64,000 nucleotides of DNA from Streptomyces sp. Sge12 (lineage in GTDB: Bacteria > Actinomycetota > Actinomycetes > Streptomycetales > Streptomycetaceae): contig NZ_CP020555.1 in assembly GCF_002080455.1 (NCBI RefSeq), positions 5,306,501 to 5,370,500 on the forward strand. Direction: 5' to 3'. Numbering within the stretch: position 1 is the stretch's first letter; each line of letters opens with the position of its first letter. Shown here piece by piece: positions 8,474-16,279 of this stretch. A program made the translations under genes and the position numbers. The notes beneath the pieces were generated by a model. That model saw nothing but the letters and a program-made list of their open reading frames with translations, did not search any database and was not told the origin of the DNA.

Positions 8474-8902
8474 TCAGCCCGCGGCGGCGCAGTCGGCGCA
8501 GGTGCCGAAGATCTCCACCGTGTGCGCCACATTCACATAGCCGTGCTCGGCCGCGATGGACTCCGCCCACTTCTCCACGGCCGGGCCCTCGACCTCGACC
8601 GCCTTGCCGCACTTGCGGCACACCAGGTGGTGGTGGTGATCGCCGGTGGAGCAGCGGCGGTAGACGGACTCGCCGTCGCTGGTGCGCAGGACGTCGACCT
8701 CACCGGCGTCCGCGAGCGACTGGAGCGTGCGGTAGACGGTGGTCAGGCCCACGGAGTCGCCACGGTGCTTGAGCATGTCGTGGAGTTCCTGGGCGCTGCG
8801 GAACTCGTCCACCTCGTCCAGCGCCGCCGCGACCGCGGCCCGCTGCCGGGTGGATCGTCCTCGTACTGGCGCGGTATTCATCTCGCCAGGCGCAGTCGCC
8901 AC
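8474..8902 (-). CDS. zur: Zinc uptake regulator Zur (Fur family)
   Basis: 142-residue Fur-family repressor. With zinc bound, Zur represses zinc-uptake genes. Seen: N-terminal winged helix (about 20-80) with recognition helix sequence VGLTTVYRTLQ, the metal-site stretch GDHHHHLVC, and two structural CxxC pairs (CRKC and CADC). The start is GTG 8902, seven bases after GAGGAGG; an in-frame ATG at 8932 lies upstream of that site and is unlikely. It is the last gene of the znuA-znuC-znuB-zur run, 51 bp after znuB, so the operon probably controls its own repressor. Confidence 0.95.
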   Translation of the reverse strand: MATAPGEMNTAPVRGRSTRQRAAVAAALDEVDEFRSAQELHDMLKHRGDSVGLTTVYRTLQSLADAGEVDVLRTSDGESVYRRCSTGDHHHHLVCRKCGKAVEVEGPAVEKWAESIAAEHGYVNVAHTVEIFGTCADCAAAG

Positions 8903-8953
8903 CGGTTCCTCCTCGTATCGGCCTCGGCCCATTGTGCCAGGCGGCCGACATTT

Positions 8954-9820
8954 CTAGACCTTCACATCGTCCCTCGTGCAGACCTCTTCGGCGGCGGCGC
9001 GGGCCGCCTTCGCCCGACGCCTGGCCAGCGGCGCCGACACGGCCGTCATGACGACGAAGACGGCGATGGCGAGCAGCACGATCGCCGCACCGGAGGGCGC
9101 GTCGAGGTAGTACGTGGCGCTCACGCCGCTGAGGGAGACCAGCACGCCGATCAGCATGGCCAGCGACAGCGTCGCCGCGAAGCCGCGGGTGACCCGCTGG
9201 GCGGCCGCGACGGGGATCACCATCATGGCGCTGACCAGCAGCAGGCCCACGATCCGCATCGCCACCGTGACGGTGAGGGCGGCCGTGACGGCCATCAGGA
9301 GGTTCAGGGCGCGCACCGGCATGCCGGTGACCCGGGCGAACTCCTCGTCCTGGCTGATGGCGAACAGCTGGCGGCGCAGTCCGACGGTGACGGCGAGCAC
9401 GAAGACGGCGAGGATCACCGCGGCCCAGACGTCCTCCGGCGCGACGGTGGTGATGCCGCCGAAGAGGTAGCTGCTCAGCGTGGCGGTGGAGCCGCCGGCC
9501 ATGTTGATGATCATGACGCCGCCGGCCAGACCGCCGTAGAAGAGCATGGCGAGCGCGATGTCGCCGCTGGTCTTCCCGCGGGAGCGGATGTGCTCCATGC
9601 CCACCGCACCGACGACGGCCACGAGGGTGGCCATCCACACCGGGCTGGTGTTGAGCAGGAAGCCGAGGCCGACACCGGTGGTGGCCACGTGGCCGATGCC
9701 GTCGCCCATGACCGCCTGGCGGCGCTGGACGAGGTACGTGCCGATCGCGGGCGCCGTGAGGCCGACGATGGCGGCCGCGATCAGGGCCCGCTGCATGAAG
9801 GCGTATTCGAGGAGGTCCAT
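8954..9820 (-). CDS. znuB: Zinc ABC transporter permease ZnuB
   Basis: 288 residues, ABC-3 family integral membrane permease with about 8-9 hydrophobic segments. It forms the channel of the high-affinity zinc importer with ZnuC and ZnuA. Seen: the GDGIGHVATTGVGLG stretch near residue 40 (ABC-3 signature region) and a conserved hydrophobic core; the C-terminus is Ala/Arg-rich and cytoplasmic. Start ATG 9820 overlaps the znuC stop by one base (TGATG), so translation is coupled. Confidence 0.95.
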   Translation of the reverse strand: MDLLEYAFMQRALIAAAIVGLTAPAIGTYLVQRRQAVMGDGIGHVATTGVGLGFLLNTSPVWMATLVAVVGAVGMEHIRSRGKTSGDIALAMLFYGGLAGGVMIINMAGGSTATLSSYLFGGITTVAPEDVWAAVILAVFVLAVTVGLRRQLFAISQDEEFARVTGMPVRALNLLMAVTAALTVTVAMRIVGLLLVSAMMVIPVAAAQRVTRGFAATLSLAMLIGVLVSLSGVSATYYLDAPSGAAIVLLAIAVFVVMTAVSAPLARRRAKAARAAAEEVCTRDDVKV

Positions 9821-10638
9821 CAGCTCAGCAGTCCCGTCCGCAGGGGCTCGGCGTCGTGCGCCGCGTGGGGGTGTACGTGGTCGTGGCCGGGCAGTGCGTG
9901 CTGCCCCACGGCCTCCGGGGGCGGCCCGTCGTGGACCACGCAGCCGTCGCGCAGGACGACGGCCCGGTCGATCAGGGGTTCCAGCGGGCCCAGCTCGTGC
10001 AGGACGAGGAGGAGGGTGGTGCCGAGGGCCTTCTGCTCGCGCAGGGCGTTCGCCAGGACCTCCTGGTTGGCGAGGTCCACGCCCGCCATCGGCTCGTCCA
10101 TGATCAGCAGTTCGGGTTCGACGGCGAGCGCCCGGGCTATGAGCACCCGCTGGTGCTGGCCGCCGGAGAGGGCGTTGACCGAGGAGGAGGCGTACTGCTC
10201 CATGCCGAGCAGGGCCAGCGCGCGCTCGACCGCGGCCTTGTCGGCCTTGCGCAGCATCCCGAAGCGGGAGCGGGCGAGCCGGCCGGCGGAGACGACCTCG
10301 CGGACGGTGGCGGGGACCCCGCTGGCCGCCGTGGTGCGCTGCGGGACGTACCCGATGCGCGACCAGGAGCGGAAGCGCTTGAAGTCGGTGCCGAAGAGGG
10401 ACAGCTCGCCGTCGGTCAGCGGGACCTGGCCGACCACGGCGCGCACGGCCGTGGACTTGCCGGAGCCGTTGGCGCCGAGCAGGGCGACGACCTCGCCGCG
10501 CTGGACGCTGAGGTCGATCCCGCGCAGCACGGGGCGCGAGCCGAGCGAGGCCGTGGCCCCGCGCAGGGATATGACGGGCTGGTCCGCTGCCTGTGCCGAC
10601 GTCGACTGCATGGCTCGCGCCTCCGTTGCTGCTGTCAT
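9820..10638 (-). CDS. znuC: Zinc ABC transporter ATP-binding protein ZnuC
   Basis: 272 residues. Seen: Walker A GANGSGKST (about residue 55), signature LSGGQHQR, Walker B LLIMDEP followed by the D-loop, and switch His in VLHELG. The last 35 residues carry a His-rich tail (GHDHVHPHAAHD), which is more than the usual ZnuC and could sense or buffer zinc at the membrane. The start directly abuts the znuA stop codon (zero spacing). Confidence 0.95.
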   Translation of the reverse strand: MTAATEARAMQSTSAQAADQPVISLRGATASLGSRPVLRGIDLSVQRGEVVALLGANGSGKSTAVRAVVGQVPLTDGELSLFGTDFKRFRSWSRIGYVPQRTTAASGVPATVREVVSAGRLARSRFGMLRKADKAAVERALALLGMEQYASSSVNALSGGQHQRVLIARALAVEPELLIMDEPMAGVDLANQEVLANALREQKALGTTLLLVLHELGPLEPLIDRAVVLRDGCVVHDGPPPEAVGQHALPGHDHVHPHAAHDAEPLRTGLLS

Positions 10639-11619
10639 CTACTTGGCTCCGAGCGCCTTCTGGAGGTTCTTCAGGTTGGACCGCATGACCTCGAAGTAGT
10701 CAGCGCCCTGGGACTTGTCGGTGATTCCTTCGAGCGGGTCCAGCACGTCGGTCTTCAGGCCGGTGTCCGCCGCGAGGGTCCTGGCCGTCTTGTCGCTGGC
10801 CAGCGTCTCGAAGAACACGGTGGAGACATTCTCCTGCTTCGCGAGGCCCTGGAGTTCCTTCATGCGGGCCGGGCTCGGCTCGGACTCGGGGTCGACGCCG
10901 GAGATGGCCTCCTGGTCGAGGCCGTAGCGCTCGGCGAGGTAGCCGAAGGCGGAGTGGGTGGTGATGAAGGTCTTGGAGGCGGTGTTCTGCAGGCCGTCCT
11001 TGAACTCCGTGTCCAGCGCGGTCAGTTTGCCGACGAGCTCGTCGGTGTTCTTCTTGTAGTCCGCGGCGTGGTCGGGGTCGGCCTTCTCCAGGGCCGCGCC
11101 GACGCCCTTGGCGATCTCCGCGTACTTGCTGGGGTCGAGCCAGACGTGCGGATCCTTGCCGGCCTCGCCGTGGCTGTGGTCGTGGCCCTCGCCCTCGGCG
11201 TGGCCCTCCTCGGCGCCGTGGTCGTGGCCGGAGGAGCCGTGGGTCTCCAGCGCGGTCAGGGTCGCGGCGTCGACGACGTTCTTCACGCCGGACTGGGCGA
11301 CGGCCTTGTCCACGGCGGGCTGCAGGCTCTTGAGGTAGACGACGACGTCGGCCTCGCCGAGCTGCGCGGTCTGCTTGGGGGTGATCTCCAGGTCGTGCGG
11401 TTCGACGCCCGGCTTGGTCAGGCTGTCGACCTTCACGTGGTCCTTGCCGATCTGCTCGGCGAGGAACGCCATGGGATAGAACGACGCCGTCACGCCGACC
11501 TTGCCGTCCTTGCCGCCACCGGTGCCGGCGGCGGCTCCGGAGCAGGCGGTCAGGGCCGTGGCGCCGAGGGCGACGGCTCCGGCGAGGGCGGCGGCGGGTA
11601 TGAGGCGTCGTACGTTCAT
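10639..11619 (-). CDS. znuA: Zinc ABC transporter substrate-binding lipoprotein ZnuA
   Basis: 326 residues, cluster A-I metal-binding protein. Seen: lipoprotein-type signal (hydrophobic stretch ending TALTACSG), a mobile His/Glu-rich loop around residues 125-150 (GHDHGAEEGHAEGEGHDHSH) typical of zinc rather than manganese binding, and DPHVWLDP. I chose ATG 11619 rather than ATG 11634 because a -10 (GAAAAT) ends seven bases before it, behind a perfect TTGACA. The two Zur-like boxes cover this promoter. First gene of the zinc operon. Confidence 0.94.
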   Translation of the reverse strand: MNVRRLIPAAALAGAVALGATALTACSGAAAGTGGGKDGKVGVTASFYPMAFLAEQIGKDHVKVDSLTKPGVEPHDLEITPKQTAQLGEADVVVYLKSLQPAVDKAVAQSGVKNVVDAATLTALETHGSSGHDHGAEEGHAEGEGHDHSHGEAGKDPHVWLDPSKYAEIAKGVGAALEKADPDHAADYKKNTDELVGKLTALDTEFKDGLQNTASKTFITTHSAFGYLAERYGLDQEAISGVDPESEPSPARMKELQGLAKQENVSTVFFETLASDKTARTLAADTGLKTDVLDPLEGITDKSQGADYFEVMRSNLKNLQKALGAK

Positions 11620-11633
11620 GACATCCATTTTCA
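11619..11633 (-). promoter_or_regulatory. Zur box 2 (overlaps -10 and start of znuA)
   Basis: TGAAAATGGATGTCA on the minus strand, matching the TGAAAATGNTTTTCA-type Zur operators of Streptomyces at most positions. It covers the -10 and the first base of the start codon. Confidence 0.7.
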
Positions 11634-11656
11634 TCAAAGATGGAAACGATTGTCAA
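11627..11656 (-). promoter_or_regulatory. znuA promoter (leaderless)
   Basis: Perfect -35 TTGACA (11651-11656), 18-bp spacer, -10 GAAAAT (11627-11632), seven bases, then ATG 11619. Confidence 0.7.
11641..11655 (-). promoter_or_regulatory. Zur box 1 (overlaps -35 of znuA)
   Basis: TGACAATCGTTTCCA on the minus strand, a 15-mer with TGA/TCA-like ends, centred 22 bp (two helical turns) upstream of box 2 and covering the -35. Confidence 0.65.
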
Positions 11657-11704
11657 AAACCCAGGTGGGAGGCCCGGGCGGGCGGCCGTGGAAGGGGAAC
11701 CGAT

Positions 11705-11735
11705 TTGAAAGGGGGGGTGCGGGCGCCGGTAATCT
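11705..11735 (+). promoter_or_regulatory. Candidate glyS promoter
   Basis: TTGAAA (11705-11710), 19 bp, TAATCT (11730-11735), 40 bp before the GTG start. Confidence 0.4.
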
Positions 11736-11774
11736 AAAGACTTCGCCGTTCGTCCTCGTAATGAAGAGAGCACC

Positions 11775-13157
11775 GTGGCCGCCGACAAGATCGAAACCAT
11801 CGTCAGCCTGAGCAAGCGCCGTGGCTTCGTTTTCCCGTGCAGTGACATCTACGGCGGCTCCAAGGCCGCCTGGGACTACGGCCCGCTCGGTGTCGAGCTC
11901 AAGGAGAACATCAAGCGCCAGTGGTGGAAGGCGATGGTCACCGGGCGTGAGGACATCGTCGGCCTCGACTCGTCCGTGATCCTGGCCCCCGAGGTGTGGG
12001 TGGCCTCCGGCCACGTCGCCACCTTCTCGGACCCGCTCACCGAGTGCACCTCCTGTCACAAGCGCCACCGCGCCGACCACCTGGAGGAGGCGTACGAGGC
12101 CAAGCACGGCCGTATGCCCGCCAATGGTCTTGCCGACATCAACTGCCCCAACTGTGGCGTGAAGGGCCAGTTCACCGAGCCCAAGCAGTTCTCCGGCATG
12201 CTGGAGACCCACCTCGGCCCGACCCAGGACACCGGCTCGAAGGCGTACCTGCGCCCCGAGACCGCCCAGGGCATCTTCACCAACTTCGCCCACGTGCAGA
12301 CCACTTCGCGCAAGAAGCCCCCCTTCGGCATTGCGCAGATGGGCAAGTCCTTCCGGAACGAGATCACTCCGGGCAACTTCATCTTCCGCACGCGCGAGTT
12401 CGAGCAGATGGAGATGGAGTTCTTCGTCAAGCCGGGCGAGGACGAGCAGTGGCAGGAGTACTGGATGCAGGAGCGGTGGAACTGGTACCGCGACCTCGGC
12501 ATCCGTGAGGAGAACATCCGCTGGTACGACCACCCGAAGGAGAAGCTGTCCCACTACTCGAAGCGCACCGCCGACATCGAGTACCGCTTCAACTTCGGTG
12601 GCAGCGAGTTCTCCGAGCTCGAGGGTGTGGCCAACCGCACCGACTACGACCTCAAGGCCCACTCCGCCGCCTCCGGCCAGAACCTCAGCTACCTCGACCA
12701 GGAGTCGGGTGAGCGCTACACCCCGTACGTCATCGAGCCGGCGGCCGGTGTCAACCGCGCCATGCTCGCCTTCATGCTCGACGCGTACAACGAGGACGAG
12801 GCCCCGAACGCCAAGGGCGTCATGGAGAAGCGCACCGTGATGCGCTTCGACCCGCGCCTGGCCCCGATCAAGGTCGCCGTCCTGCCGCTGTCCCGCAACG
12901 CGCAGCTGTCGCCGAAGGCCAAGGGCCTCGCCGCCGACCTGCGCAAGAACTGGAACATCGAGTTCGACGACGCGGGCGCCATCGGCCGCCGCTACCGCCG
13001 CCAGGACGAGATCGGTACGCCGTTCTGTGTCACCGTCGACTTCGACACCCTGGACGACAACGCGGTGACCGTGCGCGAGCGCGACACCATGAAGCAGGAG
13101 CGCGTCTCCCTGGACCAGATCCAGGCCTACCTCGGCAGCCGCCTGCTCGGCTGCTAG
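11775..13157 (+). CDS. glyS: Glycyl-tRNA synthetase, alpha2 type
   Basis: 460 residues, class II aminoacyl-tRNA synthetase of the homodimeric (alpha2) kind. Seen: motif 1 region near the N-terminus (GFVFPCSDIYGG), motif 2 FRNEITP (about residue 198), motif 3 near GVNRAMLAF, and the C-terminal anticodon-binding domain (about 350-455, starting RLAPIKVAVLPL). A zinc-type CxxC...CxxC set lies between motifs 1 and 2 (CTSC and CPNC). Start GTG 11775. Divergent from the zinc operon; no T-box elements seen upstream. Confidence 0.97.
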   Translation: MAADKIETIVSLSKRRGFVFPCSDIYGGSKAAWDYGPLGVELKENIKRQWWKAMVTGREDIVGLDSSVILAPEVWVASGHVATFSDPLTECTSCHKRHRADHLEEAYEAKHGRMPANGLADINCPNCGVKGQFTEPKQFSGMLETHLGPTQDTGSKAYLRPETAQGIFTNFAHVQTTSRKKPPFGIAQMGKSFRNEITPGNFIFRTREFEQMEMEFFVKPGEDEQWQEYWMQERWNWYRDLGIREENIRWYDHPKEKLSHYSKRTADIEYRFNFGGSEFSELEGVANRTDYDLKAHSAASGQNLSYLDQESGERYTPYVIEPAAGVNRAMLAFMLDAYNEDEAPNAKGVMEKRTVMRFDPRLAPIKVAVLPLSRNAQLSPKAKGLAADLRKNWNIEFDDAGAIGRRYRRQDEIGTPFCVTVDFDTLDDNAVTVRERDTMKQERVSLDQIQAYLGSRLLGC

Positions 13158-13173
13158 GTCCTGCCGTACGAAG

Positions 13174-13220
13174 ACCGGTGGCCCGGTGCGCTCGCAGCGC
13201 ACCGGGCCACCGGTTCTTTT
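13174..13220 (+). terminator. Terminator after glyS
   Basis: 18-bp perfect stem (13174-13191 with 13197-13214), five-base loop, then TCTTTT. A strong intrinsic terminator, probably serving both convergent genes. Confidence 0.9.
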
Positions 13221-13245
13221 CGCGGGGCGGGGCGAGTCGGTCGGG

Positions 13246-13968
13246 TCAGGGGGCCGCGGCCGCCTCGGCCCCCTCGGCTGCCGCCTCGGCCGCGCGCCGC
13301 TCGCCCTCGGCCTGGGACCGCTTCCCGTACATGGCGGTCCACACGCCGAGCGCGCCCAGCACTGCGTAGATCATGATCGGGCTGACCACCACCATGGTCT
13401 TGGTGGGCAGCGTGTAGGCGAGGACGACGCGGACGATCGCTTCGGCGACGTACACGACGCCCCACACCAGCGTCATCCGGTTCATGGTGGTGCGGAAGCC
13501 CTCGTACTGCCACAGGCCGTTCCACCACGCGGTGCTCTCGGGGGTGCCGTCGGTGGCGAACTTGCGCCCGAAGTAGAACATCAGCGGGCGAGGCGCGAGC
13601 AGCGTCGCCAGGCAGAGCAGCCCGAACAGCCCGGTCACGCCCGAGTCCTTGATCAGCAGGGCCCGGGCCGAGTGGGCGCCGACGAGCGAGACGACGGCGG
13701 TGATCACCAGGAAGACCAGGGTGACGACGGCGAACTCGTCGATCTTGCGCCGCCAGGCCAGGCTGATGACGCTGTCGAGCACCGGCCAGGCACTGCTGAC
13801 CAGCAGCGCGGAGAACTCGCTCCAGCCGTGGTCCCCGGTCAGTACGTTGTACGTGATGATCGGCGCGACCACGTTGAGCCCGATGGTCAGGATCCAGCCG
13901 AGGGCGGTGGCGGCGCCCGAGCGCTTCGGAGGCGCCGGTCGTGCGTCTTGCGTTGCTGGAGTGGACAA
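13246..13968 (-). CDS. VC0807-family-like integral membrane protein
   Basis: 240 residues with about six hydrophobic segments and an Ala/Glu-rich cytoplasmic tail. The start is TTG 13968, placed by AGGGGGA a few bases upstream; the longer frame to 14049 would add a non-hydrophobic extension and ignores this site. Seen: conserved-looking cytoplasmic loop SLAWRRKIDEFA between segments two and three. Function unknown. It is alone, between the glyS terminator and the tetR stop codon. Confidence 0.7.
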   Translation of the reverse strand: MSTPATQDARPAPPKRSGAATALGWILTIGLNVVAPIITYNVLTGDHGWSEFSALLVSSAWPVLDSVISLAWRRKIDEFAVVTLVFLVITAVVSLVGAHSARALLIKDSGVTGLFGLLCLATLLAPRPLMFYFGRKFATDGTPESTAWWNGLWQYEGFRTTMNRMTLVWGVVYVAEAIVRVVLAYTLPTKTMVVVSPIMIYAVLGALGVWTAMYGKRSQAEGERRAAEAAAEGAEAAAAP

Positions 13969-14109
13969 GATTCCCCCTGAGACGTGCCTGATGACGTGCG
14001 GTAGGGGGACCGTAAAGTCCTTGACGGGACGCGAACAACCCGAACGCACCCAAAATGATCATCAAGTTGTCCGGACTGAGTGCTTCCGGACGGGGTCGGG
14101 GCGGCCGCG

Positions 14110-14703
14110 TCAGGCGCGCAGGCCCCGGATCACGAGGGCGGTGACCGCCTCGAACTCGGTGATGATCGTCGGCGAGAGCCAGTCCGCCGCGTACTGCGGG
14201 TCGTGGAAGCGGCCCGTGGCATCGAACACCGCGCGCGCGGCCGCCGGTACGTCGTCCGCGGCGAGCGAGCCCGCCGCGACGCCCTCGGCGATGATCCGGC
14301 CCAGCTGGTCGATCAGCTCCGTCAGATGCGCGTCCACCACGCCGCTGTTCTCGGTGAGCAGCACGGTGTAGGTGGCGAACAGCTCCGGGTCGTCGCCCGC
14401 CTTGTGGCGTTTGGCCTCGAAGAGGGCCTCCAGCCACGACTCCAGCTTGGAGGGGGCGCTCTCGGCGGGGGCCGAGGTGATCTCCTCCAGCATGACCACG
14501 CTCCTGGCGAGCCAGCGGTCCGTGACGGCCTCGCGCAGCGCCGCCTTCGACGGGAAGTGCCGGTACACGCTGCCGTGGCTGACCCCCAGGGCCCGGGCCA
14601 CGTCCACCACCGTCGCCTTGGTGGGACCGAAGCGGCGCAGCACCTCCTCGGTGGTTTCGAGGATGCGCTCGGGGGTCAGGGGCTCGGCAGCAGCGGGGGG
14701 CAT
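14110..14703 (-). CDS. TetR family transcriptional regulator
   Basis: 197 residues. Seen: N-terminal helix-turn-helix (about residues 31-56: VDVARALGVSHGSVYRHF, then SK) typical of TetR, and a helical ligand-binding C-terminal half. It is 21 bp downstream of the aldo/keto reductase on the same strand, so the two form an operon; the 15-bp-arm palindrome on the -35 box of that operon is the obvious operator. A TACGGT hexamer seven bases before ATG 14703 could also allow a separate leaderless transcript. Confidence 0.9.
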   Translation of the reverse strand: MPPAAAEPLTPERILETTEEVLRRFGPTKATVVDVARALGVSHGSVYRHFPSKAALREAVTDRWLARSVVMLEEITSAPAESAPSKLESWLEALFEAKRHKAGDDPELFATYTVLLTENSGVVDAHLTELIDQLGRIIAEGVAAGSLAADDVPAAARAVFDATGRFHDPQYAADWLSPTIITEFEAVTALVIRGLRA

Positions 14704-14724
14704 GGGTACGACCGTACCGTCAGC

Positions 14725-15789
14725 TCAGTGTTCGCTGTCGAGGTGGGCCATTTGGGCTGCCGGGTACCTCTCGCCGGCCGCGGCGCCCGCCGGAACGGCC
14801 TCTTCGACGGCGGCCAGGTCGGCTGCGTCGAGGGAGACGTCCATGGCACCCAGTGCCTCGGCGAGCCGGTCCCGGCGCCGGGCACCCACCAGCGGTACGA
14901 GATCGACCCCGCGCCGCGGTCCCTGCGCGAGCACCCAGGCGATGGCGGTCTGCGCGACGCTCGCACCCTTGCCCTCGGCGACCTTGCGCAGCGCTTCCAC
15001 CAGGTCGAGGTTCCGGTCGAGGTTGTCGCCCTGGAAGCGGGGGCTCATCCCGCGGAAGTCGCCCGGCGCCAGTGCGCGGTCGCGCGTGAAGTGGCCGCTG
15101 ATCAGGCCGCGCGACAGCACGCCGTACGCCGTGATCCCGATGCCGAGCTCGCGCGCCGTCGGCAGGATCTCCTCCTCGATGCCGCGGGAGATCAGCGAGT
15201 ATTCGATCTGGAGGTCGGAGATCGGCGCCGTGGCGGCGGCCCGGCGCAGGGTGTCCGCGCCGACCTCGGAGAGGCCGATGTGCCGCACGTGCCCGGCCGC
15301 GACCGCGTCGGCGATGGCTCCGACGGTCTCCTCGATCGGGACGTCCGGGTCCACGCGGGCGATCCGGTAGACGTCGATGTGGTCCCGGCCGAGCCGCTGG
15401 AGCGAATAGGCCAGGAAGTTCTTCACGGCCTCGGGCCGGCCGTCATAGCCGGTGAAGCCGCCCTCGACCGTGCGGAGCGCGCCGAATTTCACGCTGGTCA
15501 GGGCCCGCTCGCGGGCCGCGGCGGGGGCCGTGCGCAGGGCTTCGTTGATCAGCAGTTCGTTGTGGCCCATGCCGTAGAAGTCGCCGGTGTCCAGCAGGGC
15601 GTCCGTGCCTTCGGGGATGGCTTCCAGGTAGGCGTGGATGGTCGCGATGGATTCGGCGCGGTCCGCCTCCCCGTAGAGAGCCGACATCCCCATGCAGCCC
15701 AGCCCCAGCGGGAAGACGGTGGGGCCGGTGCTGCCGAGGGCGCGCCGTGCGGTGGTGGTCGGGTCGGAAGCGTTCTCGTTCTTCGTCAT
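14725..15789 (-). CDS. Aldo/keto reductase with atypical catalytic tetrad
   Basis: 354 residues, NADPH-dependent (alpha/beta)8-barrel oxidoreductase, cytoplasmic. Seen: LGLGCMGMS near the N-terminus, Asp and Tyr of the tetrad in DTGDFYG, Lys in TSVKFG. At the position where most relatives have His (usually QxHRxDP) this protein reads YRIARVDP, so the tetrad His is Ala. I chose ATG 15789 (MTKNENASD) because CATTCT ends six bases before it and TTGAAA lies 17 bp further up; the frame is open another 45 bp. Forms an operon with tetR. Confidence 0.88.
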   Translation of the reverse strand: MTKNENASDPTTTARRALGSTGPTVFPLGLGCMGMSALYGEADRAESIATIHAYLEAIPEGTDALLDTGDFYGMGHNELLINEALRTAPAAARERALTSVKFGALRTVEGGFTGYDGRPEAVKNFLAYSLQRLGRDHIDVYRIARVDPDVPIEETVGAIADAVAAGHVRHIGLSEVGADTLRRAAATAPISDLQIEYSLISRGIEEEILPTARELGIGITAYGVLSRGLISGHFTRDRALAPGDFRGMSPRFQGDNLDRNLDLVEALRKVAEGKGASVAQTAIAWVLAQGPRRGVDLVPLVGARRRDRLAEALGAMDVSLDAADLAAVEEAVPAGAAAGERYPAAQMAHLDSEH

Positions 15790-15795
15790 GCAACG

Positions 15796-15824
15796 AGAAT
15801 GACATGACGAGTGACAGATTTCAA
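15796..15824 (-). promoter_or_regulatory. Promoter of aldo/keto reductase-tetR operon
   Basis: TTGAAA (15819-15824), 17-bp spacer, CATTCT (15796-15801), six bases, ATG 15789. Confidence 0.6.
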
Positions 15825-15840
15825 TATCTGTCACTCGTCA
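15805..15840. promoter_or_regulatory. Palindromic operator on the -35 box
   Basis: Two perfect 15-bp arms (TGACGAGTGACAGAT, 15805-15819; its complement 15826-15840) around the six-base centre TTCAAT. The centre supplies the -35 TTGAAA of the minus-strand promoter. Likely bound by the TetR two genes away. It could also act as the doxX terminator, whose stop codon is four bases away. Confidence 0.65.
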
Positions 15841-15843
15841 GTG

Positions 15844-16188
15844 TCAGGCGAGGATCCGCAGGGCCAGCGCGGCCGCCGCGACCAGGGTGAGGACGGCCGC
15901 CGGCGCGAGCTCGTAGTCCTTGGCGCGGAGGTGGGCGATCACCGCGCCGATGAAGTAGAGGGTCACGCCGACGGCGGCGGCCACTCCGAGCGGAGTCACC
16001 CACAGGCCTGCCACCAGGCCGATCGCGCCCGCGGCCTTGAGGGCGGCCAGGCGTGGCAGCCATGAGTCCGGCACCCGGACCTTCTGCATGTTCGCCACGA
16101 TCTGGTCGTTGCGCCGGAGGGTGAAGGTGGCCGAGGCGGCGAGGGTGAGCGCGAGCAGGACGCCGACGACGGCGTAGGCGATGAACAT
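15844..16188 (-). CDS. DoxX-like small membrane protein
   Basis: 114 residues with four hydrophobic segments, the size and layout of the DoxX_2-like family. The start is ATG 16188, six bases after GGAG; an upstream frame to 16221 is open but has no site. Divergent from a MarR regulator, 91 bp apart, which suggests MarR control. Role unknown; relatives are linked to redox or quinone stress. Confidence 0.8.
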   Translation of the reverse strand: MFIAYAVVGVLLALTLAASATFTLRRNDQIVANMQKVRVPDSWLPRLAALKAAGAIGLVAGLWVTPLGVAAAVGVTLYFIGAVIAHLRAKDYELAPAAVLTLVAAAALALRILA

Positions 16189-16279
16189 GGAGATCTCCAA
16201 CGGTCGATGCTGTGAAACCATTGAATAGCATCAACGATATGCCCCTCGCAACCATTTCCTGATTGCTACGATGTGGACC
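16189..16279. promoter_or_regulatory. Divergent doxX/marR control region
   Basis: 91 bp, AT-rich for this genome. Contains GATGCT/AGCATC half-sites about 20 bp apart (from 16206) and AACCATT twice (about 16216 and 16249). TACGAT (16267-16272) sits seven bases before the marR ATG. A plausible MarR operator region. Confidence 0.4.

Noticed and set aside
7454..10699. A 1081-codon frame over uppS and the zinc operon
   Set aside because: Shadow of real genes on both strands; no domains.
11656..11774. T-box riboswitch before glyS
   Set aside because: The gap is 119 bp and lacks the T-box consensus and specifier structure.
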